The notes under the pieces are model-generated. The model saw only the letters and a list, made by a program, of their open reading frames with translations. It had not been told where the DNA came from and searched no databases. Shown here piece after piece: positions 17,546 to 26,653 of a DNA stretch of 40,838 nucleotides. The DNA is taken from contig NZ_VUOA01000014.1 in the NCBI RefSeq assembly GCF_008386575.1, positions 1-40,838 on the forward strand, read 5' to 3'. Every line of letters begins with the position of its first letter. Position 1 is the first letter of the stretch. The position numbers and the translations under genes are program-made. The stretch is from Salinarimonas soli (lineage in GTDB: Bacteria; Pseudomonadota; Alphaproteobacteria; Rhizobiales; Beijerinckiaceae).

Positions 17546-18094
17546 ATGCGCTTTGAGACCGAACGCACCCGCCGCCGGGGCCACCCGGATTCCGCCACCG
17601 ACGCCCTCGCCCGGGGCCTGGGCTGGTTCTCCATCGGGCTGGGCCTCACCGAGCTGTTCGGCGCCCGTTCCCTCACCCGGGCGCTCGGCATGGAAGGCCA
17701 GGAGACCCTGGTGCGCGCCTATGGCGTGCGCGAGATCGCGACGGGGATCGGGATCCTCGCCTCCGAGGATCCGACGCCCTGGATCTGGGGACGGGTCGCG
17801 GGCGACGCCCTCGATCTCGCGACGCTCGCGACGCAGCTCAAGGGCGGCAACCGGGAGCGGGAGAATATCGGCATCGCGATCGGGGCAGTGGCCGGCGTGA
17901 CGGCGCTCGACATCCTGTGCGCCCAGACCCTGAGCCAGGAGAGCGCCACGCCGCTCGCGCCGAGCCGCGACTACTCGGATCGAAGCGGGCTTCCGCGCTC
18001 GCCCGATGCCATGCGCGGGGCCGCGCTGGGCAGCGTCCACATCCCGGACGACTACAAGACGCCCGAGTCGCTGCGGCCCTACCCGCTGCATTGA
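17546..18094 (+). CDS. Membrane protein linked to the dehydrogenase, unknown function
   Basis: A 182-residue protein with several hydrophobic segments: ARGLGWFSIGLGLTELF, REIATGIGILA and a Gly/Ala-rich IAIGAVAGVTALDILCA, so probably three or four short membrane helices. A soluble tail of about 50 residues ends YKTPESLRPYPLH. In some genomes related proteins are named cyclase/dehydrase-like, a label I would not rely on. It lies 13 bases after the zinc dehydrogenase and is surely co-transcribed; function is likely tied to it. Confidence 0.7.
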   Translation: MRFETERTRRRGHPDSATDALARGLGWFSIGLGLTELFGARSLTRALGMEGQETLVRAYGVREIATGIGILASEDPTPWIWGRVAGDALDLATLATQLKGGNRERENIGIAIGAVAGVTALDILCAQTLSQESATPLAPSRDYSDRSGLPRSPDAMRGAALGSVHIPDDYKTPESLRPYPLH

Positions 18095-18111
18095 GCCGGC
18101 TGGCACCGTGC

Positions 18112-18135
18112 GGGCGGGGCCGGGAGGCCCCGCTC
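18112..18135. terminator. Hairpin between convergent genes
   Basis: GCGGGGCC pairs with GGCCCCGC around GGGA, extended by a G-U and a G-C pair. It sits between the ends of the membrane-protein gene and coxG. No T-run; weak terminator at best. Confidence 0.35.
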
Positions 18136-18163
18136 ACCCTCAACGAGGCCGCGGCCGCGGTGC

Positions 18164-18625
18164 CTAGGCCGCCTCGGCAGGCGTGAGCGCCCTCACGAAG
18201 CAGGCGAAGAACTCGTCCGCGTTCTTCTTCGCCACGCCGTTCACGAGGCGCCCGCCGAGCTGCGCGAGCTTGCCGCCCACGGTCGCCTCGACGTCGTAGA
18301 CGAGCTTGGTGCCGCCCTCGTCGCCGGGCTCCAGGCGCACCTTGGCGCCGCCCTTCGCGAAGCCCGCCACGCCGCCTTGGCCCTCGCCGCGGATCGTGTA
18401 GGCGTTCGGCGGATCGAGGTCCTGGAGCGAGATCCTGCCCTTGAAGGTCGCCTTCACGGGCCCGACCGCCACCTTCGCGACGGCCTCGAACTCGGTGTCG
18501 GAGACCTTGTTGAGCTCCTGGCAGCCGGGGATGCAGCTCTTGAGGACCTCGGGATCGTTCAGCGCGGCCCACACCGCGTCGCGCTCCGCCGGCAGGTTGA
18601 CCTCGCCCGTCATCGTCATCGCCAT
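18164..18625 (-). CDS. CoxG-like SRPBCC family protein
   Basis: A 153-residue protein of the carbon monoxide dehydrogenase subunit G family (SRPBCC fold, a lipid- or ligand-binding cup). Family marks are the start MTMTGEVNLPAERDAVWAAL, DPEVLKSCIPGCQEL, and the Gly-rich YDVEATVGGKLAQLGGRLV. CoxG proteins in CO oxidisers help bring the enzyme to the membrane; many homologues occur without CO dehydrogenase, as here. No CODH subunit or molybdopterin gene is in the window, but MoxR-type and CoxE-like genes are (19526 and 23946). It lacks a long C-terminal membrane anchor. Confidence 0.85.
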   Translation of the reverse strand: MAMTMTGEVNLPAERDAVWAALNDPEVLKSCIPGCQELNKVSDTEFEAVAKVAVGPVKATFKGRISLQDLDPPNAYTIRGEGQGGVAGFAKGGAKVRLEPGDEGGTKLVYDVEATVGGKLAQLGGRLVNGVAKKNADEFFACFVRALTPAEAA

Positions 18626-18727
18626 CGGCCGTCTCCTCGGTGCCCGCTGGTCAGCGCCAGCTGAGGCGCCTAGCATAGCCGTCCCGGGCTGATCCGCCAC
18701 CCACCTGACATGCCGAGGAGGCGCCCC

Positions 18728-19504
18728 ATGCCGATGATCGATGTCGACGGGCTCGCCTTCCATGTCCGCATCGACGGCCGCGATGACGCGCCCCCGCTGA
18801 TGCTCGGCAACTCCCTCTCGTCGAACCTGTCGATGTGGGATCCGCAGATGGCCGGCCTCGCCGAGCGTTACCGCGTGATCCGCTACGACCATCGCGGCCA
18901 TGGCCGGAGCGCGGCGCCGGAGGGCCCCTACTCGATGGACCGGCTCGGCCAGGATGCCCTCGCCATCATGGACGCGCTCGGCGTCGCTCAGGCCCATTGG
19001 TGCGGGCTCTCGATGGGCGGGATGACCGGCATGTGGCTTCTCACCCATGCCCCCGACCGCATCGGCCGGGCGGTGCTCGCCAACACGGCGGCCCATATGG
19101 GCCCTCCGGACCTTTGGAACGGGCGCATCCGGACCGCCACTCGGGGCGGGATGGAGGCGCTCGTGGACGGCACGATCCAGCGCTGGTTCAAGCCGGGCTT
19201 CGCTGAACGCGATCCGGCGATGATCGCGGATGTGCGCGCCATGATCCTCGGCACGCCCGTCGCCGGCTATCAGGGCTGCTGCGCCGCGATCCGCGACATG
19301 GACCAGCGCGAAGCGATCCGGGGCATCCGCGCGCCCGTCCTCGTGATCGTCGGGGCGCACGATCCGGCGACGACCCCGGCCGCCGGGCAGCTCATCGCCG
19401 AGGCGATATCGGGTGCGCAGGCCGTAACGCTCGACGGAGCGCACCTGTCGAACCTTGAACAGCCCAAGGCCTTCACGCGGGCCGTGCTGGAGTTCCTGGG
19501 CTGA
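18728..19504 (+). CDS. pcaD: Alpha/beta hydrolase, 3-oxoadipate enol-lactonase-like
   Basis: A 258-residue hydrolase most like PcaD, which opens 3-oxoadipate enol-lactone in the protocatechuate branch of aromatic degradation. The motif FHVRIDGRDDAPPLMLGNSLSS is typical of that group; the nucleophile is Ser-95 in GLSMGG, and the Asp and His lie in VGAHDPATTP and LDGAHLSN. AGGAGG at 18716-18721 fixes the start at ATG 18728; an ATG at 18710 lies ahead of that site. No other pca gene is nearby, so the specific lactonase role is plausible but not shown by context. Confidence 0.8.
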   Translation: MPMIDVDGLAFHVRIDGRDDAPPLMLGNSLSSNLSMWDPQMAGLAERYRVIRYDHRGHGRSAAPEGPYSMDRLGQDALAIMDALGVAQAHWCGLSMGGMTGMWLLTHAPDRIGRAVLANTAAHMGPPDLWNGRIRTATRGGMEALVDGTIQRWFKPGFAERDPAMIADVRAMILGTPVAGYQGCCAAIRDMDQREAIRGIRAPVLVIVGAHDPATTPAAGQLIAEAISGAQAVTLDGAHLSNLEQPKAFTRAVLEFLG

Positions 19505-19525
19505 GGTGTCGCCGCGGGCAGGTGA

Positions 19526-20371
19526 TCAGCGCCCCTCGCGGCGGGCCATGAAGGCGAGCTTCTCGAAGAGGCTGACGTCCTGCTCGTTCTTGAGCAGCGC
19601 GCCGTGCAGGGGCGGGATCGCCTTGCGCATGTCGCGCTCGCGCAGCACGTCGGGGCCGACGTCCTCGGAGAGGAGGAGCTTCAGCCAGTCGAGGAGTTCC
19701 GACGTGGAGGGCTTCTTCTTGAGGCCCGGCACGTCCCGCACCTCGAAGAACACGCGCAGGGCCTCCTCGACCAGGCGCTGCTTGATCCCCGGATAATGGA
19801 CCTCGACGATGCGGGCCATGGTCTCGGGATCGGGGAAGCGGATGTAGTGGAAGAAGCAGCGGCGCAGGAACGCGTCGGGCAGCTCCTTCTCGTTGTTGGA
19901 CGTGATGATCACCACGGGCCGCCGCTCGGCCCGGATCGTCTCGCCCGTCTCGTAGACGTGGAACTCCATCCGGTCGAGCTCCTGGAGGAGGTCGTTGGGG
20001 AACTCGATGTCGGCCTTGTCGATCTCGTCGATGAGCAGCACCGGCCGCTGCGGCGCGTCGAAGGCCTCCCAGAGCTTGCCGCGCCGGATGTAGTTGCGCA
20101 CGTCCGACACGCGCGGGTCGCCGAGCTGGCTGTCCCGCAGGCGCGAGACCGCGTCGTACTCGTAGAGCCCCTGCTGCGCCTTGGTGGTCGACTTCACGTG
20201 CCAGGTGAGGAGCGGCGCGCCGAGCGCCCGCGCGATCTCCTCCGCCAGCACCGTCTTCCCCGTCCCGGGCTCGCCCTTCACGAGGAGCGGGCGCTCCAGG
20301 ACGATCGCGGCGTTCACCGCGACCTTCAGGTCGTCGGTGGCGACATATGACTCGGTGCCGGTGAAGCGCAT
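19526..20371 (-). CDS. MoxR-family AAA+ ATPase
   Basis: A 281-residue AAA+ ATPase of the MoxR group, which acts as a chaperone or activator, normally with a VWA-domain partner, in maturing large metalloenzyme or membrane complexes. Walker A is GEPGTGKT (residues 33-40), Walker B is VLLIDEIDKAD, with sensor TSNNEKELPDAFLRRC. The start MRFTGTESYVAT at 20371 is preferred over upstream in-frame codons because it matches the family. Its likely partner, the CoxE-like VWA protein, is at 23946 on the opposite strand; usually the two genes are adjacent. The closest group is CoxD-like. Confidence 0.88.
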   Translation of the reverse strand: MRFTGTESYVATDDLKVAVNAAIVLERPLLVKGEPGTGKTVLAEEIARALGAPLLTWHVKSTTKAQQGLYEYDAVSRLRDSQLGDPRVSDVRNYIRRGKLWEAFDAPQRPVLLIDEIDKADIEFPNDLLQELDRMEFHVYETGETIRAERRPVVIITSNNEKELPDAFLRRCFFHYIRFPDPETMARIVEVHYPGIKQRLVEEALRVFFEVRDVPGLKKKPSTSELLDWLKLLLSEDVGPDVLRERDMRKAIPPLHGALLKNEQDVSLFEKLAFMARREGR

Positions 20372-20515
20372 CGGGGCCTCGGCTGGAGGGATGACGATCC
20401 CGGGAGATAGGCTCACGGGCGAGGGTTGCGCAAGCGCGGGGCGACGACGCGGCGGGTTCGGGTCTATAAGGCTCCCCAATCAACACGCCCGCCATCGGCG
20501 GCGAAAGGGACGCCC

Positions 20516-21805
20516 ATGACCCAGGACCGCTACCGCAAGGACCGCATCGGCAACCGGAAGCTCCGGCCCGAAACCCTGATGCTCGGCTACGGCTTCGACC
20601 CGCTCCTCTCCGAGGGCGCCGTGAAGCCGCCGATCTTCCTGACGTCCACCTTCGTGTTCAAGTCGGCCGAGCACGGCAAGGAGTTCTTCGACTACGTGGC
20701 GGGCCGGCGCGAGCCGCCGGCGGGCGAGGCGGCGGGGCTCGTCTACTCGCGCTTCAACCACCCCAATTCCGAGATCGTGGAGGACAGGCTCGCGGTGTTC
20801 GAGGAGGCCGAGGCCGCGTCGCTGTTCTCCTCCGGCATGTCGGCGATCGCGACGACGATCCTCGCTTTCGCGCGGCCGGGCGACGTGGTGCTCCACTCGC
20901 AGCCGCTCTATGGCGGCACCGAGACCCTCGTCGCCAAGACGCTGAAGAACCTCGGCATGCATGCGGTGGGCTTTTCGGACGGCGTGGACGAGGCGTCCGT
21001 CCGGCGCGCCGCCGAGGACGCGATGGCGAAGGGCCGGGTCTCCGTCATCAAGATCGAGACGCCGTCGAACCCCCTCAACACGCTGGTCGACATCGCCATG
21101 ATCCGCCGCATCTCCGAGGAGATCGCCGGGCGCCAGGGCGGCACGCGGCCCGTGGTGATCTGCGACAACACCCTGCTCGGGCCCGTCTTCCAGCGCCCCT
21201 TGGAGCATGGCGCCGACATCTCGGTCTACTCGTTGACGAAATACGTCGGCGGTCATTCGGATCTCATCGCCGGCGCGGCCCTCGGCTCGAAGGAGCTCAT
21301 GAAGCAGGTGCGCCTGCTGCGCTCGGCCATCGGCACCCAGCTCGACCCGTTCCCGTGCTGGATGCTGGCACGCTCGCTGGAGACGCTGGCGTTGCGCATG
21401 CGGGCGGCCAATCAGAACGGCGAGATCGTGGCGGAGTACCTGTCGAAGCACCCCGCCGTCGCGAAGGTGCACCACCTCGACTACCTGCCCGAGGACTCGG
21501 CCGAGGCGCGGGTCTACAAGGCGCAATGCGACGCGCCGGGCTCGACCTTCTCCTTCGACGTGAAGGGCGGCGAGGCGGAGGCCTTCCGCGTGCTGAACGC
21601 CCTGCAGATCTTCAAGCTCGCGGTGAGCCTCGGCGGGACCGAGTCGCTCACCTGCCATCCGGCTTCGACCACGCATTCCGGCGTGCCGAAGGAAACCCGC
21701 GACCGCCTCGGCGTCACCGACGCGACGATCCGCGTCTCGATCGGCATCGAGCACCCGGACGATCTCGTGGCGGACCTGGCGCAGGCCCTCGACGCGATCG
21801 CGTGA
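20516..21805 (+). CDS. Cystathionine gamma-synthase family PLP enzyme
   Basis: A 429-residue pyridoxal-phosphate enzyme of the Cys/Met metabolism family (fold type I). The PLP lysine is Lys-242 in [12 protein letters not shown], with Asp-217 in ICDNTLLGP contacting the ring nitrogen. Substrate-phosphate residues lie in SGMSAIATT. The protein has a slightly long N-terminus with MLGYGFDP. It could be cystathionine gamma-synthase, methionine gamma-lyase or O-acetylhomoserine sulfhydrylase; sequence does not separate these. The ATG at 20516 is the first consistent start. I found no SAM riboswitch in the 144-base upstream gap shared with the divergent moxR-type gene. Confidence 0.85.
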   Translation: MTQDRYRKDRIGNRKLRPETLMLGYGFDPLLSEGAVKPPIFLTSTFVFKSAEHGKEFFDYVAGRREPPAGEAAGLVYSRFNHPNSEIVEDRLAVFEEAEAASLFSSGMSAIATTILAFARPGDVVLHSQPLYGGTETLVAKTLKNLGMHAVGFSDGVDEASVRRAAEDAMAKGRVSVIKIETPSNPLNTLVDIAMIRRISEEIAGRQGGTRPVVICDNTLLGPVFQRPLEHGADISVYSLTKYVGGHSDLIAGAALGSKELMKQVRLLRSAIGTQLDPFPCWMLARSLETLALRMRAANQNGEIVAEYLSKHPAVAKVHHLDYLPEDSAEARVYKAQCDAPGSTFSFDVKGGEAEAFRVLNALQIFKLAVSLGGTESLTCHPASTTHSGVPKETRDRLGVTDATIRVSIGIEHPDDLVADLAQALDAIA

Positions 21806-22111
21806 CGCCACGCCCCCTCTCCCCTGAAGGGGGAGGGTGCCCCCCGGCGTCAGCGGGGGTCGGGTGAGGGGGGGCGAAAAAGCGGATCGAGGCGCTGGGA
21901 GGTCTGCAGTGGGGCCGATCTCACGCGCCGGCACGGGCAGCGCGAACCGTCTGACGGCCCCGGCTCCCGGCCTGCTCCGCAGGCCACCCTCTCCCTCCAG
22001 GGGAGAGGGTCGACGGCGCTAGCCTCCCGGCATCCGCCCCGCCGACCTGCGGGCAGAAGCCTTGCCCCCTCCCCTGCCTCCCCCCATCATGGCCCGAATC
22101 CAGGAGACCCG
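21806..22111. repeat. Intergenic palindromic repeats, no gene
   Basis: This 306-base gap holds two CCCTCTCCC-type hairpins, at 21813-21837 (loop TGAA) and 21987-22009 (loop TCCA), with GTCGGGTGAGGGGG between, the same vocabulary as in the terminal repeats at 1-549 and 39922-40454. It probably represents extragenic repeat units. The first hairpin lies eight bases past the PLP-enzyme stop and may help end its transcript. Confidence 0.6.
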
Positions 22112-23905
22112 ATGGCCGGAGCCGTTCCGTTCGAAGCCTACAAGGAGACGATCCTCTTCCTCGCGACGGCGGGTGTAGTGGTTCCGCTCTTCCATCGGCT
22201 TCGCGTGAGCCCCGTGCTTGGGTTCCTGGGCGCCGGGGCGCTTATCGGGCCGTTCGGGCTCGGGCGGCTTGCGGGCGATCACCCCTCGATCTCGTGGTTC
22301 ACGATCACGAACGCGGAGGAGATCTCGCACATCGCCGAGTTCGGCGTGGTGTTTCTCCTGTTCACGATCGGCATCGAGCTGTCCTGGGAGCGCCTGCGCA
22401 CCCTGCGCCGCCTCGTCTTCGGCCTCGGCACCCTCCAGGTGGTGGTCTCGACGGTGGCGATCGGCCTGATCGCGTTCGCGGCCGGCACGGGCGCGACCGC
22501 AGCCCTTCTGATCGGCCTCGCCCTGGCGCTCTCATCGACGGCCATCGTCCTTCCCGTGCTCGGCGAGCGGAGGCGGCTCAATGCGCCTGCCGGCCGCGCG
22601 AGCTTCGCGGTGCTCCTGTTCCAGGACCTTGCCGTCGCCCCGGTCCTCTTCGCCGTCACCGTCCTCGCGACCGATACCGGCCAGGCCGGCCTCGGCTTCG
22701 CCCTGGCGCTCGCCAAGGCGGCTCTCGCGGTGGGGCTCTTCGTGGTCTTCGGGCGACTTGCGCTGCGCCCGCTCTTCCAGCTCGTCGCTGCGACGCGAAG
22801 CCCCGAGCTGTTCATGGCGGCCTGCCTCCTGGTGGTGATCGGGGCCGGGCTCGCGGCGGCGTTCGCGGGTCTGTCGATGGCGCTCGGCGCCTTCATCGCG
22901 GGGCTGCTTCTCGCGGAGACGGAGTATCGGCGCGCGATCGAGGCGACGATCGACCCGTTCAAGGGCCTCCTTCTCGGCGTGTTCTTCGTGTCCGTGGGCA
23001 TGGGCCTCAACCCGGCCGCCCTCCTCGCGTCGCCGCTCACCATCCTGGCGATCGCGCTGGGCCTCATGACCCTGAAGGCCGGGATCGTCTACGCGCTCGC
23101 GCTTCGCTTCCGGCTCGGCCGGGCCACGGCGCTTGAGGCGGGCCTGATGCTCGGCAATGGCGGCGAGTTCGCCTTCGTGATCCTCGGCGCGGCCTTGTCC
23201 CTCGGCGTGGTGCGCCAGGCTTTGGTGCAGGACATCCTCCTCGTCACGACCGTCACGATGATCGCCATTCCGTTCGTCGGCCGTCTGGCGAGCCTGTTCG
23301 AGCGGCGCACCCGGGCCCGGACGGTAGCCGAGGCGGCCGCGGAGCCGCTGCCTGAGGACGAGACGCCGCGGGTCGTCGTCGCGGGCTTCGGCCGCGTCGG
23401 TCAGCTCGTCGCCGACATGCTGACGCGGCATGGCGTCCCCTTCATCGCCCTCGACATGGACGCCGCCCGGGTGACGGAGCAGCGGCGGGCCGGCCGTCCG
23501 GTCTATTTCGGCGATTCGGGGAACCCGGAGATGCTGCGCCGCTGCGGGCTCGCGACCGCGCGGGCGCTCGTCGTGACGCTCGATTCGCCCAGGGGGGTCG
23601 AAAGCGTCGTCGCGGCGGCCAAAAGCGTCCGGTCGGACATCCCCATCGTGGCCCGGGCCCGCGACGCGCGGCATGCGACACAGCTCTACGAGATGGGTGT
23701 GGACGACGCAGTCCCCGAGACGATCGAGGCGAGCCTCCAGCTCTCGGAGGCCGTTCTCGTCGACCTCGGCGTCCCCATGGGCCTCGTCATCGCTTCGATC
23801 CACGAGCGCCGCGACGAGTACCGCCGGACGCTGAGGCGTCCGGCGGATGCAGGGACCCGGGTGGAGGCGGCGCCGTTCCAGGGCCGGCGCGCCTCACGCG
23901 GCTAG
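22112..23905 (+). CDS. Kef-type monovalent cation:proton antiporter with RCK domain
   Basis: A 597-residue CPA2-family transporter exchanging K+ (or Na+) for protons across the inner membrane. The first 400 residues have about 12 hydrophobic helices, with the family motifs VLGFLGAGALIGP, LLFTIGIEL and NGGEFAFVI. A cytosolic RCK/TrkA-N domain follows with nucleotide loop GFGRVG (425-430) and YFGDSGNPEMLRRCG, which senses NAD(H) or nucleotides and gates transport. It lacks an obvious KefF-type partner next door. The ATG at 22112 starts MAGAVPFEAYKET; upstream is repeat DNA. Confidence 0.9.
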   Translation: MAGAVPFEAYKETILFLATAGVVVPLFHRLRVSPVLGFLGAGALIGPFGLGRLAGDHPSISWFTITNAEEISHIAEFGVVFLLFTIGIELSWERLRTLRRLVFGLGTLQVVVSTVAIGLIAFAAGTGATAALLIGLALALSSTAIVLPVLGERRRLNAPAGRASFAVLLFQDLAVAPVLFAVTVLATDTGQAGLGFALALAKAALAVGLFVVFGRLALRPLFQLVAATRSPELFMAACLLVVIGAGLAAAFAGLSMALGAFIAGLLLAETEYRRAIEATIDPFKGLLLGVFFVSVGMGLNPAALLASPLTILAIALGLMTLKAGIVYALALRFRLGRATALEAGLMLGNGGEFAFVILGAALSLGVVRQALVQDILLVTTVTMIAIPFVGRLASLFERRTRARTVAEAAAEPLPEDETPRVVVAGFGRVGQLVADMLTRHGVPFIALDMDAARVTEQRRAGRPVYFGDSGNPEMLRRCGLATARALVVTLDSPRGVESVVAAAKSVRSDIPIVARARDARHATQLYEMGVDDAVPETIEASLQLSEAVLVDLGVPMGLVIASIHERRDEYRRTLRRPADAGTRVEAAPFQGRRASRG

Positions 23906-23945
23906 AGGCGCTTGACGTTTCGGCGCCACCTCCGACATTGACGCC

Positions 23946-25121
23946 ATGCTGCTCAACTTCTTCACCGAACTGCGCGCCGCGAAAGTCCCGGTGAGCCTGC
24001 GCGAGTTCCTCACGCTTCTGGAAGCGCTCGACGGCGATCTCGCGGAGAAGCGCGTCGAGGACTTCTACTTCCTCGCGCGGGCCTGCCTCGTGAAGGACGA
24101 GCGCAACCTCGACAAGTACGACCGGGTCTTCGGGCAAGTCTTCAAGGGGCTGGAGACGCTTGGCGCCGCCGTGGACGCCACCCCGATCCCCGAGGAATGG
24201 CTGCGCAAGCTCGCCGAGCGCTTCCTCTCCGACGAGGAGAGGGCGCAGATCGAGGCGATGGGCTGGGACAAGCTGTTCGAGACCCTCAAGGAGCGCCTGA
24301 AGGACCAGAAGGGCCGCCATCAGGGCGGCAGCAAATGGATCGGCACGGCCGGGACGAGCCCCTACGGCGCCTACGGCTACAATCCGGAGGGCGTGCGGAT
24401 CGGGCAGGACGGAAACCGGAATTTCCGGGCCGTGAAGGTGTGGGACCGCCGCGAGTTCAAGGACCTCTCCGACGACGTGGAGCTCGGCGTGCGCAACATG
24501 CGCGTCGCCCTGCGGCGGCTGCGCCGCTTCGCCCGCACCGGCGCGGCCGAGGAGCTCGACCTGGAGGGCACGATCCAGGAGACCGCGAGCAAGGGCTACC
24601 TCGACGTGAAGCTGCGGCCCGAGCGCCGCAACGCCGTGAAAGTCCTCCTCTTCCTCGATGTCGGCGGCTCGATGGACTGGCACATCGAGAAGGCCGAGGA
24701 GCTGTTCTCGGCGGCCCGGCTCGAGTTCAAGCACTTCGAGCACTTCTACTTCCACAACTGCCTCTACGAGCGCGTCTGGAAGGAGAACCGGCGCCGGCAC
24801 GACCAGGTGACCCCGACCCTCGACCTCATCCGCACCTATCCGTCGGACTATCGCGTGGTGTTCGTCGGGGACGCCTCCATGAGCCCCTACGAGATCCTGA
24901 TGCCCGGCGGCTCCGTGGAGCACTGGAACGAGGAGGCGGGACAGGCCTGGATGGAGCGGCTGCTCGCCCACTTCCCGAAGGCGATCTGGCTCAACCCGGT
25001 GCCTGAGAAGCACTGGGGCTACACCCATTCGATCGGCCTGGTCCGCGGGCTCGTCGGGGGCCGGATGTTCCCGCTGACCCTGGAGGGAATCGATCGGGCC
25101 ATGCGGGCGCTCGTGCGGTGA
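23946..25121 (+). CDS. CoxE-like VWA-domain protein
   Basis: A 391-residue protein of the CoxE/VWA group that works with MoxR ATPases. The N-terminal two-thirds include LLNFFTELRAAKVPVSLREFL and a charged helical region; the VWA domain begins near residue 230. Its metal-site motif reads DVGGS (Asp-238 to Ser-242) instead of the usual DxSxS, so the middle serine is glycine; the second part VGDASMSPYEIL is present. The altered motif looks typical of this subfamily. It follows the antiporter by 40 bases and precedes a small membrane protein by 40, suggesting one transcript. The MoxR partner is probably the gene at 19526. Confidence 0.85.
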   Translation: MLLNFFTELRAAKVPVSLREFLTLLEALDGDLAEKRVEDFYFLARACLVKDERNLDKYDRVFGQVFKGLETLGAAVDATPIPEEWLRKLAERFLSDEERAQIEAMGWDKLFETLKERLKDQKGRHQGGSKWIGTAGTSPYGAYGYNPEGVRIGQDGNRNFRAVKVWDRREFKDLSDDVELGVRNMRVALRRLRRFARTGAAEELDLEGTIQETASKGYLDVKLRPERRNAVKVLLFLDVGGSMDWHIEKAEELFSAARLEFKHFEHFYFHNCLYERVWKENRRRHDQVTPTLDLIRTYPSDYRVVFVGDASMSPYEILMPGGSVEHWNEEAGQAWMERLLAHFPKAIWLNPVPEKHWGYTHSIGLVRGLVGGRMFPLTLEGIDRAMRALVR

Positions 25122-25161
25122 CGCCTTGCGGGATCGCCGCCGATCCCGCACAAGCGCCGCC

Positions 25162-25743
25162 ATGACCGACGAGAGCCCACCCCCGAGCTACAGCCACAAC
25201 CCGCGCCCGGTGGGCTATCCGCTCGCCTTCAAGCTCCTGCGAAACCGGCTCGTCGTCGACACGACGCGCAAGGTGGAGGAGATGCAGCTCGGCGCCGTGA
25301 CGCGGATCCGGCTCTCCTACGAGCCCCGGAGCTTCGCGCAGCGTGCGTTCCGAACCCGCGTCACCCTCGTGAACGGCCGGACCGTGACGTTCACGAGCGT
25401 CAGCTGGACGTCGATCATGAACGTGCGCTCGCAGGAAGCCGAGTACTCCGCCTTCGTGCATGCCTTGATCGAGGCGGTCGCTCGCGCCAACCCGAAGGTG
25501 GAGCTCATCACGGGGAAGCATGCCGTGCTGTGGTCGCTGATGATCAGCGCCGCCGCCTTCACGCTCGTGGCGGTCGCCCTGTTCGCCTGGCGCGCCTTCG
25601 AGAGCGGGGCACCGGGCGCCGCGCTGCTCGGGGCGGCGGTCGCGGCGGTCGGCATCTGGCAGCTCGAGCCCATCATCCGCCTCAACCGCCCTGGCCGGTT
25701 TGCGCCCGACGCCCTGCCCGAGGCGCTGCTGCCGAAGGCGTGA
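25162..25743 (+). CDS. Small membrane protein, unknown function
   Basis: A 193-residue protein with a soluble N-terminal part (about 1-115), including SYEPRSFAQRAFRTRVTLVNGRTVTFTS, which looks like a beta-rich PH-like fold of the kind seen in small membrane-linked proteins, then two membrane helices (about 124-146 and 151-168). I do not recognise a named family. It starts 40 bases after the CoxE-like gene and is probably co-transcribed with it. It ends eight bases from the convergent enoyl-CoA hydratase-like gene. Confidence 0.65.
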   Translation: MTDESPPPSYSHNPRPVGYPLAFKLLRNRLVVDTTRKVEEMQLGAVTRIRLSYEPRSFAQRAFRTRVTLVNGRTVTFTSVSWTSIMNVRSQEAEYSAFVHALIEAVARANPKVELITGKHAVLWSLMISAAAFTLVAVALFAWRAFESGAPGAALLGAAVAAVGIWQLEPIIRLNRPGRFAPDALPEALLPKA

Positions 25744-25751
25744 GCGCTCCG

Positions 25752-26561
25752 CTAGCGCCCTTCCCAGGACGGCTCGCGCTTCTCCATGAACGCGCCGATG
25801 CCCTCCTCGGCATCGCGCGCCAGCATGTTCTCGACCATCACCCGCGAGGCGTGCTCGTAGGCGTCGGACAGCCCCATCTCCAGCTGCTCGTAGAAGGCGC
25901 GCTTGCCTGTCCTCAGGGTCAGGGCGGACTTGGCGGCGATGAGCGACGCCAGGCGGGAGGCCTCCTCCAGGGCCCCTCCCCTCGGGACGACCCGGTTGAC
26001 GAGGCCCATGCGCGCGGCGTCGGCAGGCGGGATCATCTCCCCGAGAAGCAGCATCTCCATGGCGTGCTTGGGCGACAGGTTGCGTGAGAGCGCCACCATG
26101 GGCGTGGAGCAGAACAGGCCGATATGGACGCCCGGCGTACAGAACCTGGCATCCTCCCCGGCCACCGCGAGATCGCAGCTCGCCACGAGCTGGCACCCGG
26201 CTGCCGTCGCGACGCCTTCGACGGCAGCGACGACGGGCTGCGGCAAGCCTACGATCCGCTGCATGACGCCCGAGCAGCGCGACAGGACCTCCGCGAAATA
26301 GGCCCGCCCGCGATCCTCGTCGGCTCGCCGCGCCGTCATCTCCTTCAGGTCATGCCCCGCGGAGAAGACGGGCCCAGCGGCGCTCAGCACCACGGCGCGC
26401 ACCGTTCCGTCCGCGGCGATACGGTCGAGCTCCGTGCCGAGGGCGTCGAGCAGCGCCTCGGACAGAGCGTTGCGGGCTCCGGGCCGGTTGAGGGTCAGGG
26501 TCGCGACGCCGTCCCGGTCGTGTCGCAGGAGCGGAGCGTCGACGGCCGCATGCGCATTCAC
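25752..26561 (-). CDS. ECHDC3-like enoyl-CoA hydratase family protein
   Basis: A 269-residue crotonase-fold protein. The segments GVATAAGCQLVASCDLAVA and TPGVHIGLFCSTP match the group containing human ECHDC3. In classical enoyl-CoA hydratases the two catalytic glutamates stand where this protein has Gln-124 and a Gly (in TPGVHIG), so ordinary hydratase activity is unlikely, while the oxyanion-hole segments SAGHDLKE and VATAAG are kept. The reaction is unknown. Start is GTG 26561, eight bases after a strong GAGGAGG; an in-frame ATG upstream would put that signal inside the gene. It is divergent from the thioesterase at 26654. Confidence 0.85.
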   Translation of the reverse strand: MNAHAAVDAPLLRHDRDGVATLTLNRPGARNALSEALLDALGTELDRIAADGTVRAVVLSAAGPVFSAGHDLKEMTARRADEDRGRAYFAEVLSRCSGVMQRIVGLPQPVVAAVEGVATAAGCQLVASCDLAVAGEDARFCTPGVHIGLFCSTPMVALSRNLSPKHAMEMLLLGEMIPPADAARMGLVNRVVPRGGALEEASRLASLIAAKSALTLRTGKRAFYEQLEMGLSDAYEHASRVMVENMLARDAEEGIGAFMEKREPSWEGR

Positions 26562-26653
26562 GGCAAACCTCCTCGGTCGATTGCCCCATTGTCGCGGCGG
26601 CGGCGACGTGGTGCAAGGACGCTCGTCGAAACGCACCCGTCGTGCAGGCTCCC

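Noticed and set aside
20372-20515. SAM riboswitch upstream of the PLP transsulfuration enzyme
   Set aside because: Expected from the gene type, but I found no SAM-II-like core or terminator in the 144 bases.
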